A stretch of 63,408 nucleotides of DNA from an uncultured Saprospiraceae bacterium. Lineage in GTDB: Bacteria > Bacteroidota > Bacteroidia > Chitinophagales > Saprospiraceae. The notes beneath the pieces are model-generated. The model searched no databases, was not told the origin of the DNA, and worked only from the letters and a program-made list of their open reading frames with translations. Positions 8,052 through 16,221 of the stretch are shown here, piece by piece. How positions within the stretch are numbered: position 1 is the stretch's first letter; each line of letters starts with the position of its first letter. The stretch covers positions 1-63,408 of the forward strand of contig CALJVJ010000197.1 in the NCBI GenBank assembly GCA_937974625.1, written 5' to 3'. Position numbers and translations under genes: made by a program.

Positions 8052-8088
8052 ATAGAGTAGGATATATGGGCTATAAGGTCCACTCTAT
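8052..8088 (+). promoter_or_regulatory. 5' UTR stem-loop before cysteine desulfurase
   Basis: ATAGAGT-A-GGA (8052-8062) pairs with TCC-ACTCTAT (8079-8088), with one bulged A. It begins close to the expected transcription start. Confidence 0.4.
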
Positions 8089-8109
8089 GAACGAATAAAA
8101 CCATTTTCT

Positions 8110-9255
8110 ATGAGAGTTTATTTTGATAATGCAGCAACGACCCCTCTTGACCCAATTGTGATTGAAGCGATGACAAAAGTCATGCAAGAAAACTTTGGCA
8201 ACCCTTCGTCTATTCACAGAGAAGGTAGGACTTCTCGTTCTATTATCGAAAAAGCAAGGAAGACGGTTGCTAATTGTATTAATGCCTCTATTGGAGAAAT
8301 TTTCTTTACCTCTGGAGGTACGGAGTCTAGTAACATGGCTTTAAAATGCGCTGTAAGGGATTTAGGGGTACAACGAATTATTACCTCTAGAATGGAGCAT
8401 CACTGTGTTTTGCATACGGTTGAAAGTTTAGAAAAAACGCATGGTATTACGCTAGATTTTGTAGATATAGATAGCTGTGGTCGCATTAACTATGCCCAAT
8501 TAACAGACTTATTAAGTTCCTCAGATAAGAAGACTTTAGTTTCCCTAATGCATGCGAATAATGAGGTGGGAACAGTTATGAACATGGAAAAGATTTCACA
8601 AATCTGCCAAACGCATAATGCGCTATTTCATTCGGATACGGTGCAAACGATGGGGCATTTTCCAATAGATGTGGAAGCGACAAAGATTAACTTTTTGACG
8701 GGTGCTGCTCATAAATTTCACGGACCCAAAGGTGTTGGTTTTATTTATATTAACGGCGAAACTCAAATAAAACCCTATATCGACGGTGGGGCGCAAGAAC
8801 GAAATATGCGAGGTGGAACAGAGAATTTCTATGGTATCGTCGGGATTGCCAAAGCTCTGGAAATGGCCGTAGAAAAGATGGACGAAAAGAGAACGCATAT
8901 TGACGGTCTTCGCCAATATTTAAAAGACCAATTAACCGAGCATTTTGAGGATATTCAGTTTAATGGCTGTCAAGAAAATTATTTATACACGGTTTTAAGT
9001 GTATCTTTCCCGCCTTCTCCTAAGGCTGATATGATGATGCTTAATTTGGATATTGCAGGCATTAGTGCCTCTGGTGGAAGTGCTTGTAGTTCAGGGGCAG
9101 AAAAAGGCTCTCATGTTTTAGAAAGTATCAATGCTCCTACTGACAGAAAGACCATCCGTTTTTCTTTTTCCCATTTTAATAAAAAAGAAGAAGTGGACTT
9201 TTTAATTGAAAAATTAAAAACAATTATTGCCATTAAAAAAGCCGCGACTGTATAA
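8110..9255 (+). CDS. Cysteine desulfurase (NifS/IscS family)
   Basis: A 381-residue PLP enzyme that converts cysteine to alanine and passes sulfur, as an enzyme-bound persulfide, to Fe-S cluster assembly or tRNA thiolation. It opens with VYFDNAATTPLDP. Key residues are His97 stacking on PLP (MEHHCV), the HANNEVGT segment (148-155), Lys202 as the PLP Schiff-base lysine (AAHKFHGPKG), and Cys326 in the loop SGGSACSSG. The loop length is of the IscS/NifS (group I) type. No IscU or other Fe-S gene is next to it, so it may be a stand-alone enzyme serving tRNA modification. It has its own promoter (8018-8050) with two hairpins around it. Confidence 0.92.
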   Translation: MRVYFDNAATTPLDPIVIEAMTKVMQENFGNPSSIHREGRTSRSIIEKARKTVANCINASIGEIFFTSGGTESSNMALKCAVRDLGVQRIITSRMEHHCVLHTVESLEKTHGITLDFVDIDSCGRINYAQLTDLLSSSDKKTLVSLMHANNEVGTVMNMEKISQICQTHNALFHSDTVQTMGHFPIDVEATKINFLTGAAHKFHGPKGVGFIYINGETQIKPYIDGGAQERNMRGGTENFYGIVGIAKALEMAVEKMDEKRTHIDGLRQYLKDQLTEHFEDIQFNGCQENYLYTVLSVSFPPSPKADMMMLNLDIAGISASGGSACSSGAEKGSHVLESINAPTDRKTIRFSFSHFNKKEEVDFLIEKLKTIIAIKKAATV

Positions 9256-9273
9256 TTAATTTGTTACTTTTTT

Positions 9274-9335
9274 ATGATAATTGATTATGTAATTGTTCTT
9301 ATTAATTTAACAAACAATCCAAAATCAATTATCAT
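9274..9335 (+). promoter_or_regulatory. Long leader hairpin overlapping the start codon of the small lipoprotein
   Basis: ATGATAATTGATT (9274-9286) and AATCAATTATCAT (9323-9335) are perfect 13 bp complements, with a second short stem ATTGT/ACAAT inside (from 9292 and to 9318). The right arm covers the ribosome-binding region and the first two bases of the ATG at 9334, so folding would block translation. Confidence 0.6.
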
Positions 9336-9642
9336 GAAAAATGTATTTCAGGTATTTTCCACTTTACTAATTCTTATTTTTGCTAGTTCTTGTGTTCCAG
9401 AAAAAATAATGCAGCTAGAAGAAACCAGTACCTCTAAAAGCTCTGTTGACACCATTGTCACATTCGACCCCGTGACTTTTGAAGAAACAATTCAATTGGT
9501 TATTTCTGATGAAACGACTACACAAAAATTTTCTACTGATATTTATCAAACAGATACCATTATTACTTTTAATCCTGATACTTACGAGGAAACTATTGAA
9601 ATCGTGAAAACAAAAATTCCTACGAATAAAAATAACAATTAA
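9334..9642 (+). CDS. Small lipoprotein with a duplicated DT(I)xTFxPxTxEETI motif
   Basis: A 102-residue predicted lipoprotein with lipobox cysteine 20 (FASSC). I do not recognise a family. The mature part contains an 18-residue motif twice: DTIVTFDPVTFEETIQLV at about 39-56 and DTIITFNPDTYEETIEIV at about 74-91. The frame is open from 9274, but the ATG at 9334 starts exactly at the signal peptide and is chosen. The start codon lies in the arm of a 13 bp inverted repeat. The gene is 79 bp after the cysteine desulfurase gene and may be cotranscribed. Function unknown. Confidence 0.65.
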   Translation: MKNVFQVFSTLLILIFASSCVPEKIMQLEETSTSKSSVDTIVTFDPVTFEETIQLVISDETTTQKFSTDIYQTDTIITFNPDTYEETIEIVKTKIPTNKNNN

Positions 9643-9644
9643 AC

Positions 9645-9699
9645 GTCAACTCCTTTTCTTCCATGCTTATTTTGTAAGAAATCAATTTAAAGAGTTGAC
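9645..9699. repeat. 8 bp inverted repeat in the leader of the zinc hydrolase gene
   Basis: GTCAACTC (9645-9652) and GAGTTGAC (9692-9699) are perfect complements that enclose the intergenic gap. Confidence 0.35.
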
Positions 9700-9713
9700 A
9701 AAAAACGAAAGTA

Positions 9714-10658
9714 TTGGAAAGAATAATAGGACGATATGAAGGGCCAGAAAAAGGGATACTATTAATTTGTCTCGGTAGTATTCATGGCAATGAACCCGCA
9801 GGAACAAAGGCATTGGAATTAATGTTCAAAATGCTAGAAGTCGAACCCATTACTAATCCTAGTTTTAGTTTTAAAGGTAGACTTTTAGGACTAAGAGGAA
9901 ATTTAAGAGCCATTCAAGCAGGTAAAAGATATTTAAAAAAAGATTTAAATAGACAATGGACGGTTGAAAATGTCAATCGAGTAATGCAAGCAGCTATCGA
10001 CACATTGGAAGCAGAGGACATGGAAATCAGAGAAATATTAACACTCATCCGAAAAGAAATAGCCGAATATCAGCCTGAAAAAATAGTATTACTTGATTTA
10101 CATACCACGACTGCTTTTGGTGGTATTTTCACCGTTATTACCGACGACCCTGAAAGTTTAAAAATTGGCATCGAATTACATGCGCCCGTTATCAAGGGCC
10201 TGTTAAAAGGTATTAAAGGTACTTCCCTGCATTATTTTACTGAAGAAAATATGGGTATTCCAACGGTCGCTGTTTGCTTTGAATCAGGACAACATCAGGA
10301 AGAATTATCGGTTAATAGAGCCATCGCTGCTATCACTAATTGTATGCGGACTATCGGCTGTGTAAGAGCAGCAGATGTGGAAAATCAACATGACAAACTA
10401 TTGATTGAATTTTCTAAAGGCTTGCCCAAGGTTTCTCAATTATTGATGACCCATGCGATTAAAGACACAGATGAATTTGTCATGCGCCCTGGCTATAAAA
10501 ATTTTCATTTTGTCAAGCAAGGAGAACCTGTTGCAGATGACCAAAATGGCTCGATTAAAATTGTAAAAGATGGTTTATTAATAATGCCGCTTTATCAAAA
10601 ACAAGGAGACGATGGTTTCTTTTTAATTGAATCGATTGATGATGAATTTGGGTACTAG
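9714..10658 (+). CDS. Aspartoacylase/succinylglutamate desuccinylase family zinc hydrolase
   Basis: A 314-residue M14-type zinc hydrolase. The metal ligands are visible as His24 and Glu27 (GSIHGNEPAG) and His130 (LLDLHTTTAFGG). Arg80 and neighbours (DLNRQW) would bind the substrate carboxylate, and Glu190 (VCFESGQH) is the likely catalytic base. The family cleaves N-acyl amino acids such as N-acetylaspartate or N-succinylglutamate; the substrate here cannot be told. The start is unusual: an in-frame stop at 9696-9698 leaves TTG 9714 as the only start that keeps the zinc motif, since the next Met would lie beyond His24/Glu27. No arginine catabolism genes are nearby. Confidence 0.82.
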   Translation: MERIIGRYEGPEKGILLICLGSIHGNEPAGTKALELMFKMLEVEPITNPSFSFKGRLLGLRGNLRAIQAGKRYLKKDLNRQWTVENVNRVMQAAIDTLEAEDMEIREILTLIRKEIAEYQPEKIVLLDLHTTTAFGGIFTVITDDPESLKIGIELHAPVIKGLLKGIKGTSLHYFTEENMGIPTVAVCFESGQHQEELSVNRAIAAITNCMRTIGCVRAADVENQHDKLLIEFSKGLPKVSQLLMTHAIKDTDEFVMRPGYKNFHFVKQGEPVADDQNGSIKIVKDGLLIMPLYQKQGDDGFFLIESIDDEFGY

Positions 10659-10661
10659 TTA

Positions 10662-10682
10662 CTGGATGCTGGATGCTGGATA
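10662..10682. repeat. Three tandem 7-mers (CTGGATG, CTGGATG, CTGGATA)
   Basis: A short tandem repeat right after the stop of the zinc hydrolase gene. Too small to be a satellite of functional note. Confidence 0.6.
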
Positions 10683-10706
10683 AAATCTTAAAATAAAATT
10701 AAAGAC

Positions 10707-11282
10707 TCAAACGTATATGAGTCCTTCTGTTTTATTGCCATAAATTTCCACTTCTCCATTATAAAAACGCCAGCCTGCCCACCAAGCTAGAACACTGTCT
10801 ACTTGGTGCCAATTCGTTGGTGTTTCCGCAAAATTAAAAGGTAATTCTGTCGATAAGACTTTGCAGAAATTTTCTAAAAAAGTCCGCTGTTTTTTATAGC
10901 CTTCCGTTTTATCTGCTAAATAATGTTTGACAACCTGGGCAGGATAGGTTTCATAGCATTGTAGTCCTTCTTTTTCAAATTGCTTTGTTAATTTCATCGC
11001 TCTTGCGGTCAAGCCACCTAAAAACATTGGAGACATACCTTGTAGTACTTTATCTCCTGCTCGATAGAAATAATTATCTCCTTTGCCAAAATAAGCCAAG
11101 GGCAAACTTAATGGCGCATCTATGAAAATAGCAATAGGATGAAATTGTTGGACTGTATGTTCAATAAACTTGTCCGCATCCTTTTTCTTTTCGCTTTGAA
11201 CGATTATTAGCTGTTCGCTTTTTTCAAAACAAATGGCCGTTGTGCCTGCTAATTTTGCGCCGTAGTCTATTCCTAAGTGCAT
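10707..11282 (-). CDS. DUF429 family protein (predicted RNase H-like nuclease)
   Basis: A 191-residue protein that matches the DUF429 family, which is predicted to have an RNase H-like fold. The first strand with an acidic residue is HLGIDYGAK (Asp6), followed by a second acidic strand IFIDAPLSLP near residue 50. The downstream segment MSPMFLGGLTARAMKL is typical. Biological role is not established for the family. It is convergent with the zinc hydrolase gene and stands just before the palindrome at 11300-11362, which lies in its upstream region. Start at ATG 11282. Confidence 0.75.
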   Translation of the reverse strand: MHLGIDYGAKLAGTTAICFEKSEQLIIVQSEKKKDADKFIEHTVQQFHPIAIFIDAPLSLPLAYFGKGDNYFYRAGDKVLQGMSPMFLGGLTARAMKLTKQFEKEGLQCYETYPAQVVKHYLADKTEGYKKQRTFLENFCKVLSTELPFNFAETPTNWHQVDSVLAWWAGWRFYNGEVEIYGNKTEGLIYV

Positions 11283-11299
11283 AGTTTAGTCTAGTATGC

Positions 11300-11362
11300 C
11301 TGTAGCGTCAAGCTCTGCTTGGTGAATTTTATTACTCCACCAAGCAGAGCTTGGCGCTACAG
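11300..11362. repeat. 25 bp-arm palindrome, related to 42416-42483
   Basis: The left arm (11300-11324) and right arm (11338-11362) are complementary over 25 bp with a single T/G position, around a 13-base AT-rich loop. The right arm contains CACCAAGCAGAGCTTGGCGC. Its 25 bases match the right arm of the 42416-42483 element at 23 positions, so this is a dispersed palindromic sequence. Confidence 0.75.
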
Positions 11363-11367
11363 TAAAA

Positions 11368-12333
11368 TTACTCAAATGTCGTTAACTCTAAGTCTTTTCG
11401 AAGCCTAACATCTTTTACCCCATGTTGTTGCCAATAAGGACTTAAAATAGTCTTTTTCCGAGTAGCTTTAGTCGTCATTTTTTGTCGAGAAAGTGCGGTA
11501 TAACTATCTGTCCAACCTTCGATGATATAAGGCGCTTCTTTTTGGTAAACGATGTTTAGTTTTCTTTTTAGTGCTGGATAGTCTATCTCATAAGTCATTA
11601 AATTATTTCCCTCAAATTCATCTCCCTTATATCCCGCTTTTGAAATTACTACCTCCATAGGTTTCATATCCAAATGCATCAACCTAACAATTGTTGTGGA
11701 AGGAATCAATTGAGTCTTACCTGTAGGTAACTTATCAGGGTTTATTCGGATTCTATTAAAAATTTCATCTTCTAACATGGCCCCATCTATCGTAAAATCT
11801 TTGTCTCCCTCACTTTCAAAATACGACCTTAACGATACTTTGTATTTATTCTTTTGCTGGTTTATTTGCATAAAACTTTGACCACACCAATCTTGAGAAG
11901 AGATAGTTATTTTCTGCGTCTTTGGAAATTTATTGGTTTCTGTAGGTGTAAAAATCGAAGTCATAATAGAATAATCATATATCCCGGTCGTAAATTTCCG
12001 CAGAAAATTATTTTTTAGAATAGCCGTAGAATTTTTATTGGTGTAATTATCATTTTTCACCTGCTTATCCGTTAAAAAGTCTTCTGTCACAAATACTAAA
12101 ACAGCCTCTCCGGGATGTACATCACTATATCTCACTTGCTCTAGTTTATAGCTATTGATTTCTGCTTTTCCTTGGTACCAATAGTCATCTAATTTGGTAT
12201 CTTCGGTGATACTTTTTGTAGCACTGGTCGTATTGATAATAGCAAACGTACTATCTTCTCCGTTGGGCGTCTCACAAGAAACAAAAAGGCATAGACCTAG
12301 GATAGATAAAAGTATTAGTTTATTTTTCATCAT
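11368..12333 (-). CDS. Lipoprotein of a Bacteroidota-conserved family, function unknown
   Basis: A 321-residue predicted lipoprotein with lipobox cysteine 20 (LFVSC). After the signal it reads DDYWYQGKAEINSYKLEQVRY and VLVFVTEDFLTDKQVK, phrases I associate with a conserved Bacteroidota lipoprotein family that some databases label 'septum formation inhibitor Maf'. The sequence has no Maf nucleotide pyrophosphatase motifs, so that label would be wrong. Two ATG codons open the frame (12333, 12330). A role in cell-envelope structure is possible but not shown. It is separated from the M36 protease gene by a terminator. Confidence 0.65.
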   Translation of the reverse strand: MMKNKLILLSILGLCLFVSCETPNGEDSTFAIINTTSATKSITEDTKLDDYWYQGKAEINSYKLEQVRYSDVHPGEAVLVFVTEDFLTDKQVKNDNYTNKNSTAILKNNFLRKFTTGIYDYSIMTSIFTPTETNKFPKTQKITISSQDWCGQSFMQINQQKNKYKVSLRSYFESEGDKDFTIDGAMLEDEIFNRIRINPDKLPTGKTQLIPSTTIVRLMHLDMKPMEVVISKAGYKGDEFEGNNLMTYEIDYPALKRKLNIVYQKEAPYIIEGWTDSYTALSRQKMTTKATRKKTILSPYWQQHGVKDVRLRKDLELTTFE

Positions 12334-12357
12334 TTTTTTAAATAGTAGAAAATATAA

Positions 12358-12389
12358 AAAAGGCTGTTCACTAATGCAAACAGCCTTTT
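12358..12389 (-). terminator. Terminator after the M36 protease gene
   Basis: A perfect 11 bp stem AAAAGGCTGTT (12358-12368) with AACAGCCTTTT (12379-12389). It lies just past the protease stop on the minus strand. Confidence 0.75.
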
Positions 12390-12410
12390 CTGGAAAGTGT
12401 TTTTTTTTAC

Positions 12411-15400
12411 CTATTCTAAAATCACTTTCTTTACAGCAATGCCTTCTGCTGTCTGCACTTTGACAATATAAAAGCCTGCTGGAGTATCTCTGACATGTAA
12501 AGGAATAACTTGCGTTGCCTTATTCATCTGAATAGTCTGTTGATATAATTCTTGTCCATTCATATTAAACAAACCGAGCGTTCCTGTTTGGGCTTGCTCA
12601 TTCCTCAAACTTACATTTAAATAATCCCCCGCTGGATTTGGGAAAACAGAAAAATGTAAACCGAGGTCTTCTAAGTCTTGTACACTTGTATTCAAGTCAC
12701 CCACCTCTACCATTGTTCCTCCTTCGGCTGCCATGGCACACGCATTATCTCCTTCGGCAGAAGTGGCACAAGCTTCACTTTGATAATTGACCAAATCTAA
12801 AAACTCTACATCGTCTATAAACCAACCATCGTAGGTTTTATTCACATCATTATCATTATTATAAATTCCGCTACCAAATCTAAACCGTAAGGTTACTTCT
12901 TCTCCTTCAAATGCACTCAAATCTACAAGAGATTCAACAAATTCCTCACTTCTACCCCAAAAAGCGTTTAAATTAGGAATGGCGAAAGTAGTATATGCAA
13001 TAGCACCTACATATCCATTTCTTATAAAGTGAGGGCCCAAATCTGTCCAGACGGAGCCACCATCTGTTGAAATTTCTACTAAACCTCCCGATGTCCCTTC
13101 GTTTATATCATACTGATGAAAAAACCTTAAGGCAGGCCTATTTCCTGTCACTAAAATTTCTTCATCCAATAATAAGTACTGCTCACTATCTTCTGTTGTA
13201 GGAGGATTCGTAACGTGCCAGGCGTTTTCGCCACTATTAAAAAATACATCTTGTAAACCAAATAGATTTGTGTTTTTTCCATCAATGATGAGCCAAAAAT
13301 CATCTCCATTTTCCATATCATCATAAAACTGCCGAACAGAAGGTTGCCCATCATCAGTCGTCGCAGTATAAGTTACGGCTATTTCTTCCCCGCTTGCTAA
13401 AGAAGCAACCTCAAACTGTATCGCCCCCCCAACTACCGTAGCAGACATTGAAGCCGATTTAAAAGTTAATCCTTCTGGTAAATTATCTCTAATCACTACA
13501 CCTGTTACGGCCGATTCTTTATAATTTCCTAATGTAAGCACATACTCAATTTCTCCTCCTGCATTTATTTTTTCTGTTGCTGTTTTTGTTAGTAATAACT
13601 CTTTTGTACAACTTTTGGGGACATCATAAGCTTCAATTCCATCATTTCTATCTCTACTATCTCCTTGTTCCGCACTAAAACCAAGTCCTCTCCGTGCAAA
13701 GACTTCCCAAATCAGGCATTCATTAGCGCCTCCATTATTAGCTCTATCAGCGGCTAAAATAGCATCTCTTCCATCTAAAATCCCTGGGTTACAAGGTTGC
13801 ATCTTTATTCCGTCTAAAACCAATTGGATAGCTCGATTATTTCCTCCTGTCCCTGTATACAGGTTCGCATCCCAACCATATTCATCAGACATCATCCAAT
13901 ATAAATCCCAAAGTACTGATGCCCATATTTCTCCGACATCATGTTCTCTGGTTGTTCCAATTATATTTTTATAGGTAGTAGGAGATATAGTCATGTCAGT
14001 AGAATATGGAAAACGTCGAATCCCTTGGGATTCTATTTCATTTCGTAATACGTAATTTCCAATTCCTCGGCGCTCCTTTCCCGTATCTCCTGGTTTAACT
14101 GTTGTAACTAGCGTAAAAAAATCACTCCAGCCCTCTCCCATTTGTTCCTCATTGTTTAAACAGCCAGAATTGCTTCTTCCTCCGGCTAATCTTGTAGAAA
14201 TACCGTGACCATATTCGTGCGCTACAATTCCATTATCAAAATCTCCATCCAAATAATCTGGTCCTGTAGGGTCTGGGTTTTCTATAGTTAATTCTAGTCC
14301 ATTATCAATCGAAGCTTTTAGCGTTTGGCAGTCACTTCTCCTTAGACTCAATACAGGTATTTCTAGTGGTGGATTGATGGTACTTCCTGCATTCATATTT
14401 ACAAAAGACTCTTCATAATTGCAAATAATAACCGCTATAGCACCCGCGTTTCTTGCGTTCTCTGCTTTTTCAGAAAAAAAGCACACCCCTCTATCGATTA
14501 AAACAATTTTCCCTTTTACTTCATCTTCATTAATTAATGGGTTACATCCTAAGGTGGCATTATTAAATGTACCATCATTTGCTATTGCGACTTCTCCTGT
14601 AATAGGGGCAACTAATTCTTCTACTTGAGGGCCAAAATCTGCTGTTCCTACTTCATATCTACCTGCTATTCCTGCTGGACTATTTATTTGTAATAATCTT
14701 CCCCCACTTCTACCCCATATATACATCTGCATTCTTCCATTACCTCCGTCTCCTGGTGTAGAAAAGTTTGCATTTCCTCTGTAATCTACATTCGTCGGTG
14801 CCAAATTATACCCATCTTGCGCCTCTGCTTTTACATAATCTCCTCCTCCTACAGGAAAATTATAATTTCTTTCTTGAAAATTTCCTGCTGCCTCATCAAA
14901 GCCATAATTATAAAAAATATCATGCATTATATTCGTCATATAAAATAACTGGGTAGTTGCTGCATCTCTATAAGCGTCTGGTTCTCCCGATGCATCAATA
15001 GGGAAATCAAAGACTAAGTTATCTCCACCATCTGGCTCATTGCCTATAGACGCATTATCATCATCTATATCTGCATAAGCATGTGCATTATTACCTCTAG
15101 TGATGGTATATTCTGCACCTGCTTGCCCATTGGTATCATGCCAACCGTATGGAGAAGCAGTTGGATTAGCTGGCTCATTTTCCATTGTCCGATTACCATG
15201 TAATGGACTTTCTACAGGCACTGCATATACATTATAAGAGCTCCCATCTACAGATGGAACAAAAGTCGTAACATTTGATTTAGGCTCAATATTGTTACTC
15301 GTATTTTCTAAAAACCCACAATTCTCAGTATGGTTATGTGCACCAAAAGAACAATGAGTCGTCCAGTTATTTTTATTTAAAACTTCCCCTGTCTGAGCAT

Positions 15401-15980
15401 CGACTCGAACATTCCAAAAGTCAGCTTTCTCCGTCATATCGATAGCAAAATCCCATGCTAAATGCAATTTTCCATTATCCATTAATTGATAAACGGGCTT
15501 CACTTTGATATCCGAATTAGAAATATTAGTATTTTTATAGACAAAACTATTTCTACCTTGATTTGCCTTTTTAGCAAAATTAGGCGTTGCTTTTATTTCT
15601 AAATGGAGCGCCGCATTTCGCATCGCCATTTCAGGAGTAATCCTTGTTTGATTTGTATTTATGCGGGAGGTTATGGATGGTAGAAAGCGATTTGTGCCGT
15701 GCAATACTTCTCCATTAGGTAAGATATTTATTGTGCTAATCGCATTAAAAATCTCAACGCCTTGATAACGTTGGTGCAAATAAATATGTGTGACTCCATT
15801 GTGTTTGCTTGTCAAAATATTATCAATAGAAACATCCGCAATATCTGCTTCCTCTAATTTCCATTTACTAATATTTTCTTTTAAATATTGTTTAGCTGTA
15901 ATAATGGCTTTTTCTTGTTGTCCAAAAACAGCAAAGGCTAGAAAAAGACTGGCAAAGAGTAGGTATATTTTTTTATTCAT
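12411..15980 (-). CDS. Secreted M36 (fungalysin-type) metalloprotease with PA domain and T9SS sorting tail
   Basis: A 1189-residue exported protease. Order of parts: signal peptide (1-20), fungalysin/thermolysin propeptide (about 45-200), M36 catalytic domain interrupted by a PA domain (about 455-560, with GKIVLIDRGVCFFSEKAENA), zinc motif HEYGH near residue 590 followed by EQMGEGWSDFF, a DUF11-like repeat (about 797-873, LTKTATEKINAGGEIEYVLT), a MAM/jelly-roll-like region (about 880-1067), and a C-terminal T9SS sorting domain (about 1113-1189) starting FSVFPNPAGDYL. It probably digests extracellular protein, for nutrition or predation. Both zinc-binding histidines and the catalytic Glu of HEYGH are present. 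It stands alone with its own terminator. Confidence 0.9.
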   Translation of the reverse strand: MNKKIYLLFASLFLAFAVFGQQEKAIITAKQYLKENISKWKLEEADIADVSIDNILTSKHNGVTHIYLHQRYQGVEIFNAISTINILPNGEVLHGTNRFLPSITSRINTNQTRITPEMAMRNAALHLEIKATPNFAKKANQGRNSFVYKNTNISNSDIKVKPVYQLMDNGKLHLAWDFAIDMTEKADFWNVRVDAQTGEVLNKNNWTTHCSFGAHNHTENCGFLENTSNNIEPKSNVTTFVPSVDGSSYNVYAVPVESPLHGNRTMENEPANPTASPYGWHDTNGQAGAEYTITRGNNAHAYADIDDDNASIGNEPDGGDNLVFDFPIDASGEPDAYRDAATTQLFYMTNIMHDIFYNYGFDEAAGNFQERNYNFPVGGGDYVKAEAQDGYNLAPTNVDYRGNANFSTPGDGGNGRMQMYIWGRSGGRLLQINSPAGIAGRYEVGTADFGPQVEELVAPITGEVAIANDGTFNNATLGCNPLINEDEVKGKIVLIDRGVCFFSEKAENARNAGAIAVIICNYEESFVNMNAGSTINPPLEIPVLSLRRSDCQTLKASIDNGLELTIENPDPTGPDYLDGDFDNGIVAHEYGHGISTRLAGGRSNSGCLNNEEQMGEGWSDFFTLVTTVKPGDTGKERRGIGNYVLRNEIESQGIRRFPYSTDMTISPTTYKNIIGTTREHDVGEIWASVLWDLYWMMSDEYGWDANLYTGTGGNNRAIQLVLDGIKMQPCNPGILDGRDAILAADRANNGGANECLIWEVFARRGLGFSAEQGDSRDRNDGIEAYDVPKSCTKELLLTKTATEKINAGGEIEYVLTLGNYKESAVTGVVIRDNLPEGLTFKSASMSATVVGGAIQFEVASLASGEEIAVTYTATTDDGQPSVRQFYDDMENGDDFWLIIDGKNTNLFGLQDVFFNSGENAWHVTNPPTTEDSEQYLLLDEEILVTGNRPALRFFHQYDINEGTSGGLVEISTDGGSVWTDLGPHFIRNGYVGAIAYTTFAIPNLNAFWGRSEEFVESLVDLSAFEGEEVTLRFRFGSGIYNNDNDVNKTYDGWFIDDVEFLDLVNYQSEACATSAEGDNACAMAAEGGTMVEVGDLNTSVQDLEDLGLHFSVFPNPAGDYLNVSLRNEQAQTGTLGLFNMNGQELYQQTIQMNKATQVIPLHVRDTPAGFYIVKVQTAEGIAVKKVILE

Positions 15981-16100
15981 GCCTAGATAAGTTATTTATT
16001 TTAGATGATCGTAGATATTATAGGAAGACGATTAGTTCAAAAACTAGTCAATTCGGGTTTATAAATTTTCTGGGGAGTTCTACTAACGCAATTAAAGCGT

Positions 16101-16175
16101 GTTGGATACCAAAATTAGGGATAAAGTAAGGATAAATGGCTGATTTAGCTATCTTTCAATTACTTGGTATCCGAC
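16101..16175. terminator. Inverted repeat, likely terminator of the DJ-1/PfpI gene or a palindromic spacer
   Basis: GTTGGATACCAA (16101-16112) pairs with TTGGTATCCGAC (16164-16175), one transition. The loop is 51 bases, long for a simple terminator. Confidence 0.4.
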
Positions 16176-16221
16176 AAAAGTTACTTTTTTACAAGCTCAT
16201 GGGGTAAAACTGTCTTGAGTT

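Noticed and set aside
10662..10682. CTGGATG repeats as the start of a CRISPR or larger satellite
   Set aside because: Only three 7-mers without spacers.
11368..12333. Naming this lipoprotein as Maf
   Set aside because: The sequence has a lipobox and no Maf motifs; the database label seems to be a propagated error.
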